From Lotus japonicus (taxonomy: Eukaryota > Streptophyta > Magnoliopsida > Fabales > Fabaceae): a stretch of DNA of 64,000 nt. Position numbers and translations under genes: made by a program. Shown here one piece after another: positions 33,941 through 45,811 of this stretch. The first letter of the stretch is position 1. Every line of letters begins with the position of its first letter. The stretch covers positions 55,171,507 to 55,235,506 of the forward strand of contig NC_080044.1 in the NCBI RefSeq assembly GCF_012489685.1, read 5' to 3'. The notes beneath the pieces were generated by a model that made no database searches, was not told where the DNA came from, and worked only from the letters and a program-made list of their open reading frames with translations.

Positions 33941-36133
33941 ATGGCTGGTGCCCAAAAGAGAAAAGGTAAAGCAGTCGGGGAGAGTTCCAAACCGAAGCTG
34001 AGTCAGAACGCCCCGAAACGGAAGGAAATCGATCGGAAGAAGTTTCCCCATCTGGAGGGTGACTTGGCGCCCTTGGACGAATGGTGCAGGGAGATCTTGA
34101 AGATCGAGTCCTGTTATGCTAACGAGGACGAGGGACACTTCCGGAAGCAGTATTATCTGTCACAGAAGCAGATCGGTCCTGAGCATGACGTCCTTGCTCC
34201 TGGGAAGACGGAGAGGCTCCCGCAGACCCCCCCCCATTCAGCATCTATATGCATATTTATACGATGAAGAAGGTGAAGGTGCGGATGCCGCTTACCGATT
34301 TTCAGGTCGCTGTGCTCAGGCACATGATGGTGGCCCCCTCCCAACCTCACCCGGGGGGTTGGGGCTTCGTGCGAGGCTATGAGACGACCTGCGCTATCTT
34401 TGGGCAGGTGCCCTCCCTGCCTCTATTCTTCCATCTTTTCGCGGTCGCCCATACCCAAGGCCACGGTGGTCACGGCATGGTGACCCTGAGAACGGTATAC
34501 CCGATATTTAAGGCCTTTGCCGATTCGTATAAAGATTTCAAGGACCAGTTCTGCCGGGTGGTGCCAACCTCGCCCCCTCCCTACTGGTGGTTTGAGCAGG
34601 GTCCGAGCGGCGGAATGCGACCGCGCTTCCCGCTGGCCTGGAATGCGGCCCATTATAAAGAGAAGTTGACGTCGTTCAGTTTCTCGGACGAGGGCGCCCT
34701 ATCGGAGACCGATCTGGAATTCTAACGGTTGTTGATGGGTGTCGTTCGTTACGTCATAGAGGGGGACAAGAAAGTTACGGTTCGTCCCCTTCGTTGTTAT
34801 GACTTGTGTTCCTTCAACGTTCGGAAGAATGCTAAGGTATTGCGTAAGTTATCTATATATTATACCCTTCGTCGTTTCTTTCTGTCTTTTGTTTGCTAAT
34901 GTCGTTCTTCTTTGGGCAGGTGCTATGGCAGACATTGATCGGACCCTGTTGGAGGCGTTGCAGGTGGAAGACGGTCAGACCACGGATGAGGAGGCGGATC
35001 AAGAGACTGAGGTTTCCGAAGGTGAGCGCCGATTGGGGGGGGGAGGAAGGTGTTGGAAATCAGCCGGTCCCCGATCCTAAGAGTGTGGAAGGGGCTGAGG
35101 TAGGGGGGACATCTGGGTCCGCGGAGAAGGCCTTGATGGAGGGCGGCCAGGGAACTGGTTCTCCTCCGAAGGGTGTATCCCCAGGGGGTCGGGGCTCTGT
35201 TCCCGTCCAAGAGGAGGGGCAGTCGTCTGATGAAGAGGGTGCCCGGAATCCGACCCCAAAGAAGCGGAGGGTGGAGCGCAATCAAGATTACTTTGATGGC
35301 GAGGGGCAGAGTTCCAAGGCGGAGCGGGTGGAGCCCGTTACCGTGGTAGCCCTCACTGGGATTTCGATGTGGGGTCCTAGGGCAGCCAATTGCCCAGAAC
35401 ATCTAGATCAGATCGACGATCTTGTGCTGACGGAGAGTGACCAGAAGTACCTGGGTGATCAGGAGCCCTACGGACTCCTCAATTATGCTCTCTGGGCCTC
35501 GCTCAAGACTGCCTCTGCTGTTCGGTATTTGCAGTCGTCGGCTCTGCCGGAATTGGAGGAGCTCAGACAGAAAGTCGAGAAGGATGGGCAGTTGATATCT
35601 TCCATGAGCGGGGAGCTGGAGGCGGGGTGCTCTACGATCGAGGAATTGAGCAAGGCGTTGGACAATGCGAAGGCCGAGAATGAGCAGCTGACGAAGAAGG
35701 TATTGGACGGTGATGCGGCTCGACAAGACTTGGGGAAACGGCTGAAGCTTGCTGAGGAGAGCACTGAGACCGGTGCGGCTCGATTGAAGGAGGTAGAGAA
35801 GGAATTGGTGGGGGAGAAGGCCGCTCGGCTTTAGGAGCTTGATCAGAGTACTGCTCTGAAGAAAGAGAAAAAAGAGCTCGAGGCCAGGGTCGCTTCTCTG
35901 GAGGCTGATAAGAAGAAGCTGGCGGCCACCGTGTCGAAGATCAACAAGGCTTCCTTCAACAATGCGGTGATCCAGCTTTCGGTTGTCAACCCGGGTTTGG
36001 AGACTGGGCCGATTGGCTATCGAAAGGTGGTCTCCCGGCGGAGCAGGCTCCCTGAGGGGATTGTTATGTCATTTTATTTTTTGCTTAAGTGTTTTGAGTC
36101 CTTCTGGACGATTGTAATAGTTGACCGTTTGTA
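33941..36133 (+). pseudogene. Antisense accessory ORF of the Tat element ('gypsy-type transposon' domain plus coiled coil)
   Basis: Plus-strand gene inside the minus-strand retroelement. A leader intron (33671-33932, GT...AG) precedes the ATG at 33941. The N-terminus MAGAQKRKGKAVGESS is basic. The middle region has IYMHIYTMKKVKVRMPL, WGFVRGYETTCAIFG and PYWWFEQGPSGG and resembles the plant domain called 'putative gypsy-type transposon' (PF04195-like). A second intron runs 34843-34919 (phase 1). The C-terminus is acidic then coiled coil (ELEELRQKVEKDGQLISSMS, EKELVGEKAARL). Lesions: a frame slip at a C9 run (~34226), TAA at 34723, a frame slip at a G run (~35036) and TAG at 35832. Such ORFs are known in Grande/Retand-type elements; their role is unknown. 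Confidence 0.7.
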
Positions 36134-36886
36134 ATGATAACTTTTGCTGGTAATAGTAATGATTAGCTTGTTCGGTTTCTTTGATTTTCGACTTATGTTA
36201 TTCAGCTTGCCCGGTTGGGTCTTGTAATTATTGTGTCCACTACGCCAAAAAAGGGCTTTTACAGCGGTTAAATTTGGGCTTTTACAGCGGTTTTGACCCG
36301 CTGTAGATCTCGCCGCTGTAAAAGACTATACAGCGGTTCGAACTGCTGTAAAAGATGACTTATTTACAGCGGTTCTTCAGTTTAACCGCTGTAAATACCT
36401 AGCTACAACAACGGTTCTTCCGCGTAACCGCTGTAGGTAGATATTCTTTTACAGCGGTTTCGAAACTTTAACCGCTGTAATTGAGTGACAGAGCAGTTCT
36501 TTTTTCAGCCCCTGAATTACCCCCACCTATTCATATTTCTCTATAGCATATCAATACCAATAAATATTGTTCTTACATGAATAATGATGACCTTCCTCTA
36601 GGGTTTATGGTAGCCATTGTTATGCCAAAGAAAGAACCTCCTCTATTATGAATGGGGGTTAGCCTTTTATAGTGGGGCTGAACCCTAAACCTAAATCTAT
36701 TACATTTGGGCCTTGTCTAAATCTATTACATTTGGGCCTTGTCTATGGTCTATTGAGCCTTAGTATTGACCCATACGCCTAACTAAACCTGTCTGGACAC
36801 TGGCGAGCTCCTTCGTTGACTCGCCTTACCCAGCGTTGTCCTAACGTTAAGGTCTCGCAAGTATCTTGTTTGGCGGGACCTGTCCA

Positions 36887-39800
36887 CATGCCCGCAAGAC
36901 GTCGAGTCCTTGTGCAGAAGGATGAAGTGCGTCTTTAGTATCAGGTCTCGACCCGCCAACATAGGGCAAGTCCAGTCCACATGCCCGCAAGACGCCGGGT
37001 CTGAAGCAGGAGTATGTCCTAATTGTCTCAAGTCTCAAAGAACACGTGCCGCCCTTAGACAACTCGTTAACTAGCCTTCCAGGTTACACCGTTCTAAACT
37101 CGACTTTGAAAGTGAAGAGTGTCCTCTATAAAGCATATAGGTCGCCAACATGGCGTAGTAGACATACAACTCGCCATAAAAACGACCAATAAATACAAGT
37201 GCCAACAATGGCATAATGAACATATAACCCGCCACAAAATCGACTAATAAATACATTTGCTACCATGTCTGAAGAAGTCATCATATGTGGGAAGTATCTG
37301 CCCAGTTCTCATGCCCGCAAGACGCCGAGTCTGAAGCATGAAGACGAAGCGCGTCTTTACTCCAAGATGACAATGATAAGATGACGAGATCAAGCCGCCA
37401 AAATCTATTGCACAATGTCATTCCTAACGACGCAGTCACATGTTCTCAACCCAACATATAGCCATGGAGAATCATGCGAGTATTGAAGAAATTGACTTGT
37501 AGAATCATACTTTTGAACTTATCATTAATTCGCTAAACACGTAATCTGGAAATAAAGTTCAAATACCACCAACAACCAAATGTTTTGAGAGTGACAACAG
37601 TGGCGAGATGCAAATAACGTGTTTGTTGACCTTGCTTTTACACTCGGCCTGTTTCACTTTGTTATGAGGTCGCTTCATTCGCGCCCCAAGTCTTAATGCG
37701 GCTCTTAAAGGGCGAACCGTGCTATCTCTATCCCACATATAGGAGGCGAGACCGGCCTAGGTTTTGGAGATGTGAACAACCAAGTCACATGAAGCTGCAA
37801 GAACAAAGTCTCAAAGACATGAGGACATCAAAAGGACCGTCCTTAACCGTTGGCACATGTTTTGCCTTTCGTTGAGATTCTTTTATTGGCATCTCATGTG
37901 GTCCCGCGGCTCTTTTAAGCACGAACTGGGTGGGCACTATCCAACGATGTAGCCGGCGTATCCAACCCAGGTTTCGGTGATGTGTTCAAGTTACATGACG
38001 CGGCTCATTACGCGCTGAAACGGGCGGTTCCTATCCAACATATAGCTGGCGGGACCAACCTCGGTTAACTGCGTGGCCACTATCCAACATGTAGTTGGCG
38101 GGTCCAACCCAGGTTTGGCGTACAACGTACCTTGCCATAAATCGTCCTTAATGACGTAATCTCATAAACTCAGCCTTACTAGCCATGGAGTCTTATACGT
38201 ACCTTGCCATAAATCGTCCTTAATGACGTAATCTCATAAACTCAGCCTTACTAGCCATGGAGTCTTATACTTGTACTGTAAATATCAATTTGTAACACCA
38301 TCCAATTGGACTTTCCATTTAAGCTATTCCTTTGATATCAAATTCATTTGCATTTTGTGAATGACAAATTTCAATTGTGTGGAAGTGTAACCATAATCAA
38401 CATTAAAAGCATAAGGCATAACAAGAAGTCCCTCTGCCGGGAATTAATAGTACATTCACATAAAAGAAACCTGATCATGTATTTGTATATTGAGGAAAAC
38501 TTCACATTCACATAAAACGAGTACTATCAACAATGGATGCTACTGTATAGGAATATAGCCATAGTGAGGAAATCCTAATAAAAATAAAATCAGAACCAGC
38601 AATAGACAATTCCTAAAATAGCAGAACTATGCAAGCTAGATAGAGTTAAGCTAGCATATCATGTCTCATTGAGAGATCTTTGTAACAGCATCCAAACAAT
38701 ATCGCTTTCAGAATTCAGATCAGGTCTAATCCATAAGAGAATTTTTCACACATGTAGGAGTCATTTGGGGATGAGTAGGAGGTAATGAGAACAACAGTTT
38801 GCAGCAAAATTTATTCATAGGAGGAATTGCTATGCGCTTGCTTTGTTCAGATATTCCAGCTTAGAGTTTATTTCAACTATTGTTAAATCAAGACAGTAAA
38901 GTGACAGCAAATACATTAAGATCAATGTAACCAGTTTCAGATCATACAGCAAACATACTTTAACATCTTTTCAAGAGCCTGTCTTGCCGGAAATATAACA
39001 AATCATTAGCAAAGATTACTTTAATAAAATCACCTTAAACTTCCTTATTCATCAAGATTGAAGCTCATTTATTTTTCGTAACTCCAACAGTTCAGATTCA
39101 TATAAGGATATATAACATCTTCTAAAATTATACACTTTCCAAAAGTTCATTAAATTAAAGCTGTAGGATTGTTCTTCAAAGTACCATCATCAAAAGAAAA
39201 GAGAAGATCACTGTCATATAAACAAGTAGCATGCAGATTGTGCAGATTGTGGATATATGCCCATATGCATATATTCAATAAATCACTGAGGTGGTCTATC
39301 AGATAGGCAGTGTGCATTAAAATTGTCAGAAAGGTAGAGCTGAGATCAGATAACCTGGCTAACAGCAAGAATATTATACTCCCCTGGTTCATGACAGCCT
39401 CTTTAATTCTTCCTTCCTTTCAACCAAATATAGATTATGCTGCCTTGATTTATCCACTCATTCCTGGTCCCTCATGATCCTCAGATTTGTACCATACATC
39501 AAGAGTGCAAAGAATGATAATGTCAGCTTCAGGGTAATAATAATTCATGGTACAAAGAGTGGAAAGAAAATCAAAGAGAATCTAAAACTTTTTGGACCTC
39601 CTCCATTCAGTGTGAACAATTTCACTCCAAGCAGTTAGATGAATCTATCGTAATCATGCTGTTCAATTACGGAAAATATTTTCTTATTTTATGTTTTTGT
39701 ACAAATCTTCCAGGCATTATGTCAAGCAACTAGTAGGAGATACAAAACAAGGTTTTTGTGAGGCATTTTATCAAACAGTTCTAGTGCATAAACTATTCTA

Positions 39801-41553
39801 CCAATTGCAAACTGTACAAATCAATACACGTGAATTTAGCAGTTAAGTACAATGGAGATATGGGTTCAAATTCATTCTGTTATTTTTCAGCCACTTTAAG
39901 TTAATCAAGCATGCACTTGAAATGTAACTAAAACTCATTTTTTCATGGCATCAAGCAGTTGCAATATATAGAGATTATAAGACGAATTTGAAGTGTGCTC
40001 ACCAATCATTCAGTCATCCCAATAAAACATTTTCCAAGCGTTTGAATTGCATTTCAGAGATGAAGATAAAGAGCGAAATTCCAATCATGCATCTTACCAA
40101 ACAGTTTGCAGGCATTGAGATTTTTATTGCAGTGTAGTGAAAATTCAGTCAAATAATTTATCAAACAAGTGGTGCTTGAGAAATCTATTCAATCATTTCA
40201 TATGATCTTTCACTAGAGTACATCACCATGAAGATGTTCTTTATTAATGCATACAGGGATGATATGAAGTTCGATTTATATCAATAACTCAATTAAACAA
40301 ATTGTTTTTGCATCTCATGACAATGTAAGCAAATAACTTATCATGATATTAAGGAAACGACCCTGAAAGTCTGTGTTAATCCTGCTCAGAGGCAAATGTT
40401 AAAATCAACTTAAAAAATTAACCCACAAATGTCTAAGAAAACTCATAGAAAGCTTACCTTAACCAGCTTATCCTAACCAGCCATTTAGTTAATTTGTCGA
40501 ATACATAGAGAGCATTCAGATTTCAAGAAAAACACAAGAGGCGAACTCAAAGCAATAGATTGATAGACAGATTGAATTTCCACAATGCATAGTTTGGTGA
40601 TGATTATTAGAACATGTTTCTCATAAGCGAAAGCATGCTCAAAATAGTAAGATCAATGGAAATTAAAAGTACATATTTATTTAAGACAATGATACTACTC
40701 GGCTAGCAATGTTTCAGATCTGAGTCAAATGTTCATCAGTTAATAATGCAGACATAACATAAACAAAAACCCCATGGTAATGAAATGAGGAACGAAATTA
40801 GAAAGACAAGCTAGCTGAGTGGAGGTTTCACTGCCCTGATACATGGTGACAGCTTTCTGAGTCCGAATTAGTCCCCGCTGCCTTTCACGGTCCTCCATTT
40901 TCACCAACGAACTCACAGAGTCATTTTATCAAACACCTTCTGTGCAGAACACCGAACAGCACATGTAAATCTCTGCACAAAGAGAGCAATGAGGCCTGAA
41001 AACTCAGAGGTAGAACTTTCAAAGGTTATTAAGAAACACATAGTAATATCAGAGAAAGAGAGAATGTGAGTGGTCAGATGCGCTTCTCGGAATCAGTTCT
41101 GGTTCATTCCTTGACGTTGAGCTTCCTGGCGGTGAGACCTGCTACAGCGGACAAGAAACACCATGGTGATAGGCGAGTAGGGGTGAATCCGTCGACAGTG
41201 GTGAGGTAACCGCCATGACGAACTGAGCGATGAACATTGAGAGCTCGTCTCGCCATTTCCTCACCCGACGCCAAGAATCGTCGCCGATGCTGCTCACCAA
41301 GCCCTTGCCGCCATGGTTACTGAACACAGAGGAAGAACGTACCGTCGAAAGAGGTGCTGCGAGATGGATTCCAGAAGGTGAAGACATTCCCTCATGAATC
41401 CAGATCAGAAAAAGACCATCGAAGATTCATCCCTCAGAACTAAAATCCGTCCCAACATGATATCACACCAAAACCTTTCTCACCTTGATCGATGAGTTCC
41501 TTTGTGGAGGCGGGAATGGAAAATTTACCGGCCCCACGGTGGGCGCCAAAAAG
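36887..41553. other. Interior of the LARD-like element
   Basis: Repeated phrases catgcccgcaagacg (36887, 36981, 37312) and gccaacatggcg-like segments in the left third, then AT-rich DNA without supportable coding sequence. Confidence 0.5.
38124..38270. repeat. Two perfect 72-bp tandem units
   Basis: The unit begins cgtaccttgccataaatcgt and ends ccatggagtcttata. The two copies appear identical, so duplication is recent or kept homogeneous. Confidence 0.9.
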
Positions 41554-41870
41554 TGTTCTTACATGAATAATGATGACCTTCCTCTAGGGTTTATGGTAGT
41601 CATTGTTATGCCAAAGAAAGAACCTCCTCTATTATGAATGGGGGTTAGTCTTTTATAGTGGGGCTGAACCCTAAACCTAAATCTATTACATTTGGGCCTT
41701 GTCTAAATCTATTACATTTGGGCCTTGTCTATGGTCTATTGAGCCTTAGTATTGACCCATATGCCTAATTAAACCTGTCTGGACACTGGCGAGCTCCTTC
41801 GTTGACTCGCCTTACCCAGCGTTGACCTAACGTTAAGGTCTCGCAAGTATCTTGTTTGGCGGGACCTGTC

Positions 41871-41877
<7 letters not shown>

Positions 41878-41914
<37 letters not shown>
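41878..41914. repeat. (AT)n microsatellite at the LARD insertion site
   Basis: A run of about 18-20 AT units directly beside the 5-bp target duplication of the inner LTR element. Confidence 0.9.
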
Positions 41915-41918
<4 letters not shown>

Positions 41919-43059
41919 TTCATAAATCTGAAACAATTTCTAAAGTGCATAATATCAACATCTAATAGATTAACTACTAAAAAGATGTGTTAACTACATT
42001 AAGCGGCCCACTCATCTTTAACTTCACGCAAATTGCTCTTCATTATGTAGTGACAAGGGCACTACAAAAGCCAAGGAATAAAGACGACTAAATGGATGCT
42101 GTAAACTCAGATATCTCTGTTCTATAGAAAACTTCATGTAAATAAATAGACATGTTTATAAACAGATCAAAAGTACAATTTATAAATGTGATTTGATATG
42201 TATATGAATCAAGTCCAATGATAACATCAAGACTCAAGAGGATATGAAAGCAATCAAATGCAAGTTTTGTCATCTTTGTGCAGTACCAAAGCCAATTCCA
42301 GAAAGATACTTACAAGCAAGGAAGAGGCTTCAATGGAAGAATAAAAAGATTTCCTAGGTATGAGGAAATTAAACAAGCCATATGTATCTGGAACATTAAG
42401 CAACACAATATAAAACTTGAGGTCAATTGCTCAAATATTGGCAAAAATAGAAAATGAAAAGGGAGGCAAAATGAGTGAAATCTGACATGCAAACCCAGAT
42501 AAAATGCCACAAAGGTGTCCAAGTAGTGAGACATTTTATATGAGAAGCTGGAATACTACCAACAAAAAGAATGCATACCTACAACATAATATGTTCAATT
42601 AGCATTATCATAAAGGGAATGATCAAGATAAAATTAATAATGCAATATTATAAAAAACCAAACTCACCACTTGGCAGACACATTAAACAACCCAAACACA
42701 CTGCAGAATCAATAGAATAAGTTATTATATTAGCAAACCCTCAAAGATTCACATTGTGTAACATAGCACATATATCAAATGTATAGTGTATTTTAAGTAG
42801 AACAAGCAACATAATCATTGCAAAGGGAACAGGTCACCGAAGGTGCATTATTAAAACAGAATTTCAAGTCTCCCATTTCAGAGATAGCATCAGCAAAATA
42901 ATTAGCATAATCTACGAAAACTCGTTAAAAATACTACTATTTCAGCATCTTGAAGCCATGACATCGTTTCTACCAAATTATCTTAAAGGAAAAAAAGTTG
43001 ATTAATATGAACAAATTAAATTGCATTTTTCAAAAGTGGTGAATTTCCCAACCTCCTGG

Positions 43060-43340
43060 ATTGAACTCCACTGAGGCTAGTCCCTATAACAATCATGGAA
43101 AATAATCCTGAGAAACCAATTGCACACTCATTGATGAGGTAATCAAATTTAACAAAAGAATTGTATGTCACCACCAGCAGTGCTATGAGAACATGGAATA
43201 TAGCATTGCTAGTAGCCAACAAAATAATGACATATAGCAAGCGAACCGAGCCCTCTCCTGCTCAGAGCCCAAGGGAACTAAAGCCATCATGTTGAAGAGA
43301 ACATGGAGCAGTGAACTATAGAAAAGAATGGCGGTATAAA
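43060..43340 (-). pseudogene. Rhomboid-like (RBL15-type) protein fragment captured by the CACTA
   Basis: Minus-strand peptide VYTAILFYSSLLHVLFNMMA and LVPLGSEQE, then in the next frame LLATSNAIFHVLIALLV, YDYLINECAIGFSG and SMIVIGTSLSGVQS. This matches the transmembrane core of plant RBL15-type rhomboids (intramembrane serine protease family), including the GFSG stretch that holds the catalytic-type Ser. A deletion/frameshift between SEQE and the next helix removes about five residues. It stops just before the expected VFGLFNVPAK segment. It lies 3' of the PAE fragment in the same orientation, so one minus-strand transcript could join them. Confidence 0.8.
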
Positions 43341-43418
43341 CTAAGATAATTAGCAGAAAGCAGATAATCAGGCACCTCATTAACCGAATGCATAAAATAG
43401 TGTATTAACTCATTTTAC

Positions 43419-43538
43419 CTGCCATGTATCGTATGAAGCATTGAGTAGAAACAATGGTGTCTCAAGATGTTGGACCATGTTTTGAGGAAAGAAGCACTGA
43501 AAAAAGAGACAACTTTTTGGCCAATTCTTTTCTACTTC
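43419..43538 (-). pseudogene. Pectin acetylesterase exon captured by the CACTA
   Basis: A single 40-codon exon with intact AG and GT borders on the minus strand: EVEKNWPKSC, then QCFFPQNMVQHLETPLFLL and NASYDTWQ. This is the conserved CFFPQ.V....TPLF..NAAYD.WQ block of plant pectin acetylesterases (cell-wall, CE13). Compared with the family a short stretch between Cys and CFFPQ is deleted. The rest of the gene is absent. Confidence 0.8.
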
Positions 43539-45090
43539 CTGCAATTTCAAAAACACAGGCTTTCAATTTCACTTTAAACTGGAAATTATTGTAAGCAAGT
43601 ACTATAAACCTTAAAATTGCATAGGCATAAGCACTTATGATAAGCTAATTTAATAAATTTATTGAAACATGCTGAAAAATAGATTATAGATTTGCATAAA
43701 CTCTTACTCATAAGCTAATCTTAATAATTTATGAAAATAAGCTCAAAACAGCATATAAGTAGACCATAAGCTATTTATATAAACTCTTCCAAACACTTTT
43801 GTAAGCTTTCATGTCATAAGATAAGTTAAAATAAGCTCTTTTAAACGAGGACTAAGTTAATTTTTGTTAGGTTAGGGCTTACAAAAATTCATCAAATGTA
43901 TGGCTCTTGGTAAGTGCAATAACTGGATTAGACCTTCCAAACGGGTAAACAAAACTAATGTTATTTTTTTTTTGCTGGGTGAATCAATTCACCTCAACTT
44001 TTAGGAGCATTTCCTGGTTTAAAAATTAAGTGCAGGACAATAACAATAACAAGTAGAAAGCCTCAATTCAACAGCACAGCCAAAAGAAAAATTAGAAATA
44101 GATAGCACGGGATAAGAGAATACCATCGCCAAAACTCATCATTTATTTGTGACATCCTGAAATATATGCACAAATTTTTTAATGGAAAAGGGGTACATGA
44201 AACTTGAGCAAGGAAAAGAAAAACTAGTAATGTCAAACCAATTATAAGAAGCTACACAAAGAAAAACAACAATGATAAAGATCCTCTACCTCAAGCTGGT
44301 TCAAACCAGGCATGGATGTCAAAGAAATTTTTGGTTTAGAACCTGCACAACATCTTCATTCTTTTCTCTAACTAAATTCGTTCAGATTCTTATACATGTT
44401 TTCTGCTATATATGTTTTGCTGCTTGAAATATATCATGAGATAAACTTGTTGAGCATAGCGCAAATGAACCACAAATAAGCTTAATTTGAAGTGTTCATG
44501 ACTAATTGTACAAAATACAGTAAAAGAACCAACAACACAAAACAGCATAGCCACATACCTTCACCAAGCCAGAAACCCCCAACTTCCAGATCAATTGCAA
44601 GCATCAACCAAACCCCAACTCACCAGATCTAGTATCAAATTCGAGTGCTTCTTCACCATGCTCAAAAACTCATACCTTGGAAACACAAATCAAGAACAAA
44701 TTGAGAAGAATACAAGATGTGAAATGAAGCCCCAAACAAGAGTGAGAATGAGAAGATCGTATATGTACCTTGAGGGGGTTTCACCTCAGAAGCATTTCTT
44801 CTGAACTTCGTTTTTCAGATATCACCGATTCAGAACTAATCGACGAAATCGAAATCCAGAGATGAGTTCCGATTTCTGAACTGACACAGCGTGAGAGAAA
44901 GAGATGAAGCAGTTGTTGAGAAGCGTGACCAAATGCTCACTGTGCACAAGCGAAACAAGAGCGGCAGGGACGGTGGTGGCACGACGGGTGCAGCATGCTT
45001 TGAGAGCGGTTGAGAGACGAAGGTAGTAGATCGAGTGGTAAAGTTAATGGAACTGAACTGTGATAAAAATAAGGGTTTTGCAGGATTCAC
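43539..45090. other. Remaining interior of the CACTA
   Basis: Intron-like AT-rich DNA. A minus-strand open frame at 44836-45090 (starts MNPAKPLFLSQF) begins beside the subterminal repeats and may be a captured first exon, but I recognise no family. Confidence 0.35.
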
Positions 45091-45318
45091 TTAATCTGAA
45101 TATGTACAGCGGTTCTTTGTAAACGCTGTAGATAGTGAAACTTTGTTATTTAAAGCGGTTCAGAAACATTACCGCTGTTAATCGTAAATGCTTTTACAGC
45201 GGTTTGTATATCAACCGCTGTAAACACCTATTATCTGCTCCGTGTTTTTGTTTTTACAGCGGCTGGAACCTAAACCGCTATAGTAGGGGCGCTATAAAAG
45301 CCCTTTTCTGGTATAGTG

Positions 45319-45640
45319 GTCCGGTGGGACTTTTAATTTTCGTGCCCGGAGGGTCTTCTAGTTAACGTGCCCCGAGGGCTTTTAAATTTCATGCCCGGTG
45401 GGTCTTGTAAATTTCGTGTCCGGTGGGTCTTTACGTGCCTAGAGGGTCTTTAAAATCTCGTGCCCGGTGGGTCTTTTAAATTTCGTGCCCGGTGGGTCTT
45501 TACGTGCCCAGAGGGTCTTTAAAATCTCGTGCCGGGTGGGTCTTTACGTGTCCAGAGGGTCTTTAAAATCTCGTGCTCGGTGGGTCTTTTAAATTTCGTG
45601 CCCGGTGGGTCTTTTAATGTGTGTAGGTCGGCGTCCGTGC
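45319..45640. repeat. Tandem array in the Tat 3' region
   Basis: About 14 variable units of 18-24 bp based on cgtgcccggtgggtctttaa, alternating with cgtgcccagagggtcttt. One related unit is left of the CACTA (gcttgcccggttgggtcttg, 36207), so the CACTA landed inside this array. Such arrays between integrase and the accessory ORF are typical of Tat elements. Confidence 0.85.
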
Positions 45641-45811
45641 GAAAATAGCTTAAACAAAACACTCCTTCTTGTTTCTTTATAAAAAATGCAAGTGTTTCTT
45701 TCGGCTACAAGAGGAGGACTGGAAACAGTTCCTTGATTCTAATTTAAAATGAAGCTTGACTTAAGGACATTAAAAAAGAAAACTGGGCTTGGGGTGCTTG
45801 GTCGGGCAGAG

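Larger units (their letters stand above)
36568..41872 (-). mobile_element. Non-autonomous LTR retrotransposon (LARD-like) inserted in the CACTA
   Basis: LTRs 36568-36886 and 41554-41872, both 319 bp with about five differences, start tgttcttac and end gtcca. TSD aatat at 36563-36567 and 41873-41877. On the minus strand the right LTR is followed by TGGCGCCCACCGTGGGGC, a primer-binding-site-like sequence. The 4.7-kb interior has no gag or pol. A minus-strand ORF near the 5' end (41142-41387, starting MSSPSGIHLAAP) has no recognised relatives. Each LTR contains a 27-bp tandem pair (ctaaatctattacatttggg...). Each LTR has a Tat-like 'ggcgcc' neighbour but no sequence similarity to the outer element. 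Confidence 0.9.
36238..45318. mobile_element. CACTA (En/Spm-type) transposon inserted in the Tat element
   Basis: The left end cactacgccaaaaaagggct and right end agcccttttctggtatagtg are inverted repeats starting CACTA. A 3-bp duplication gtc lies at 36235-36237 and 45319-45321. Both ends have dense subterminal repeats of tacagcggtt and its complement (36260-36480 and 45100-45290). No CACTA transposase was recognised, so it is non-autonomous. Without the inner LTR element it is about 3.8 kb and consists mostly of captured host-gene fragments on the minus strand (PAE, RBL15-like). Confidence 0.95.

Noticed and set aside
42310..42534. Hydrophobic minus-strand ORF in the CACTA (MSHYLDTFVAFYLG...)
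   Set aside because: Low-complexity Phe/Leu-rich translation of AT-rich DNA with no recognisable match and no splice context. Not called as a membrane protein.
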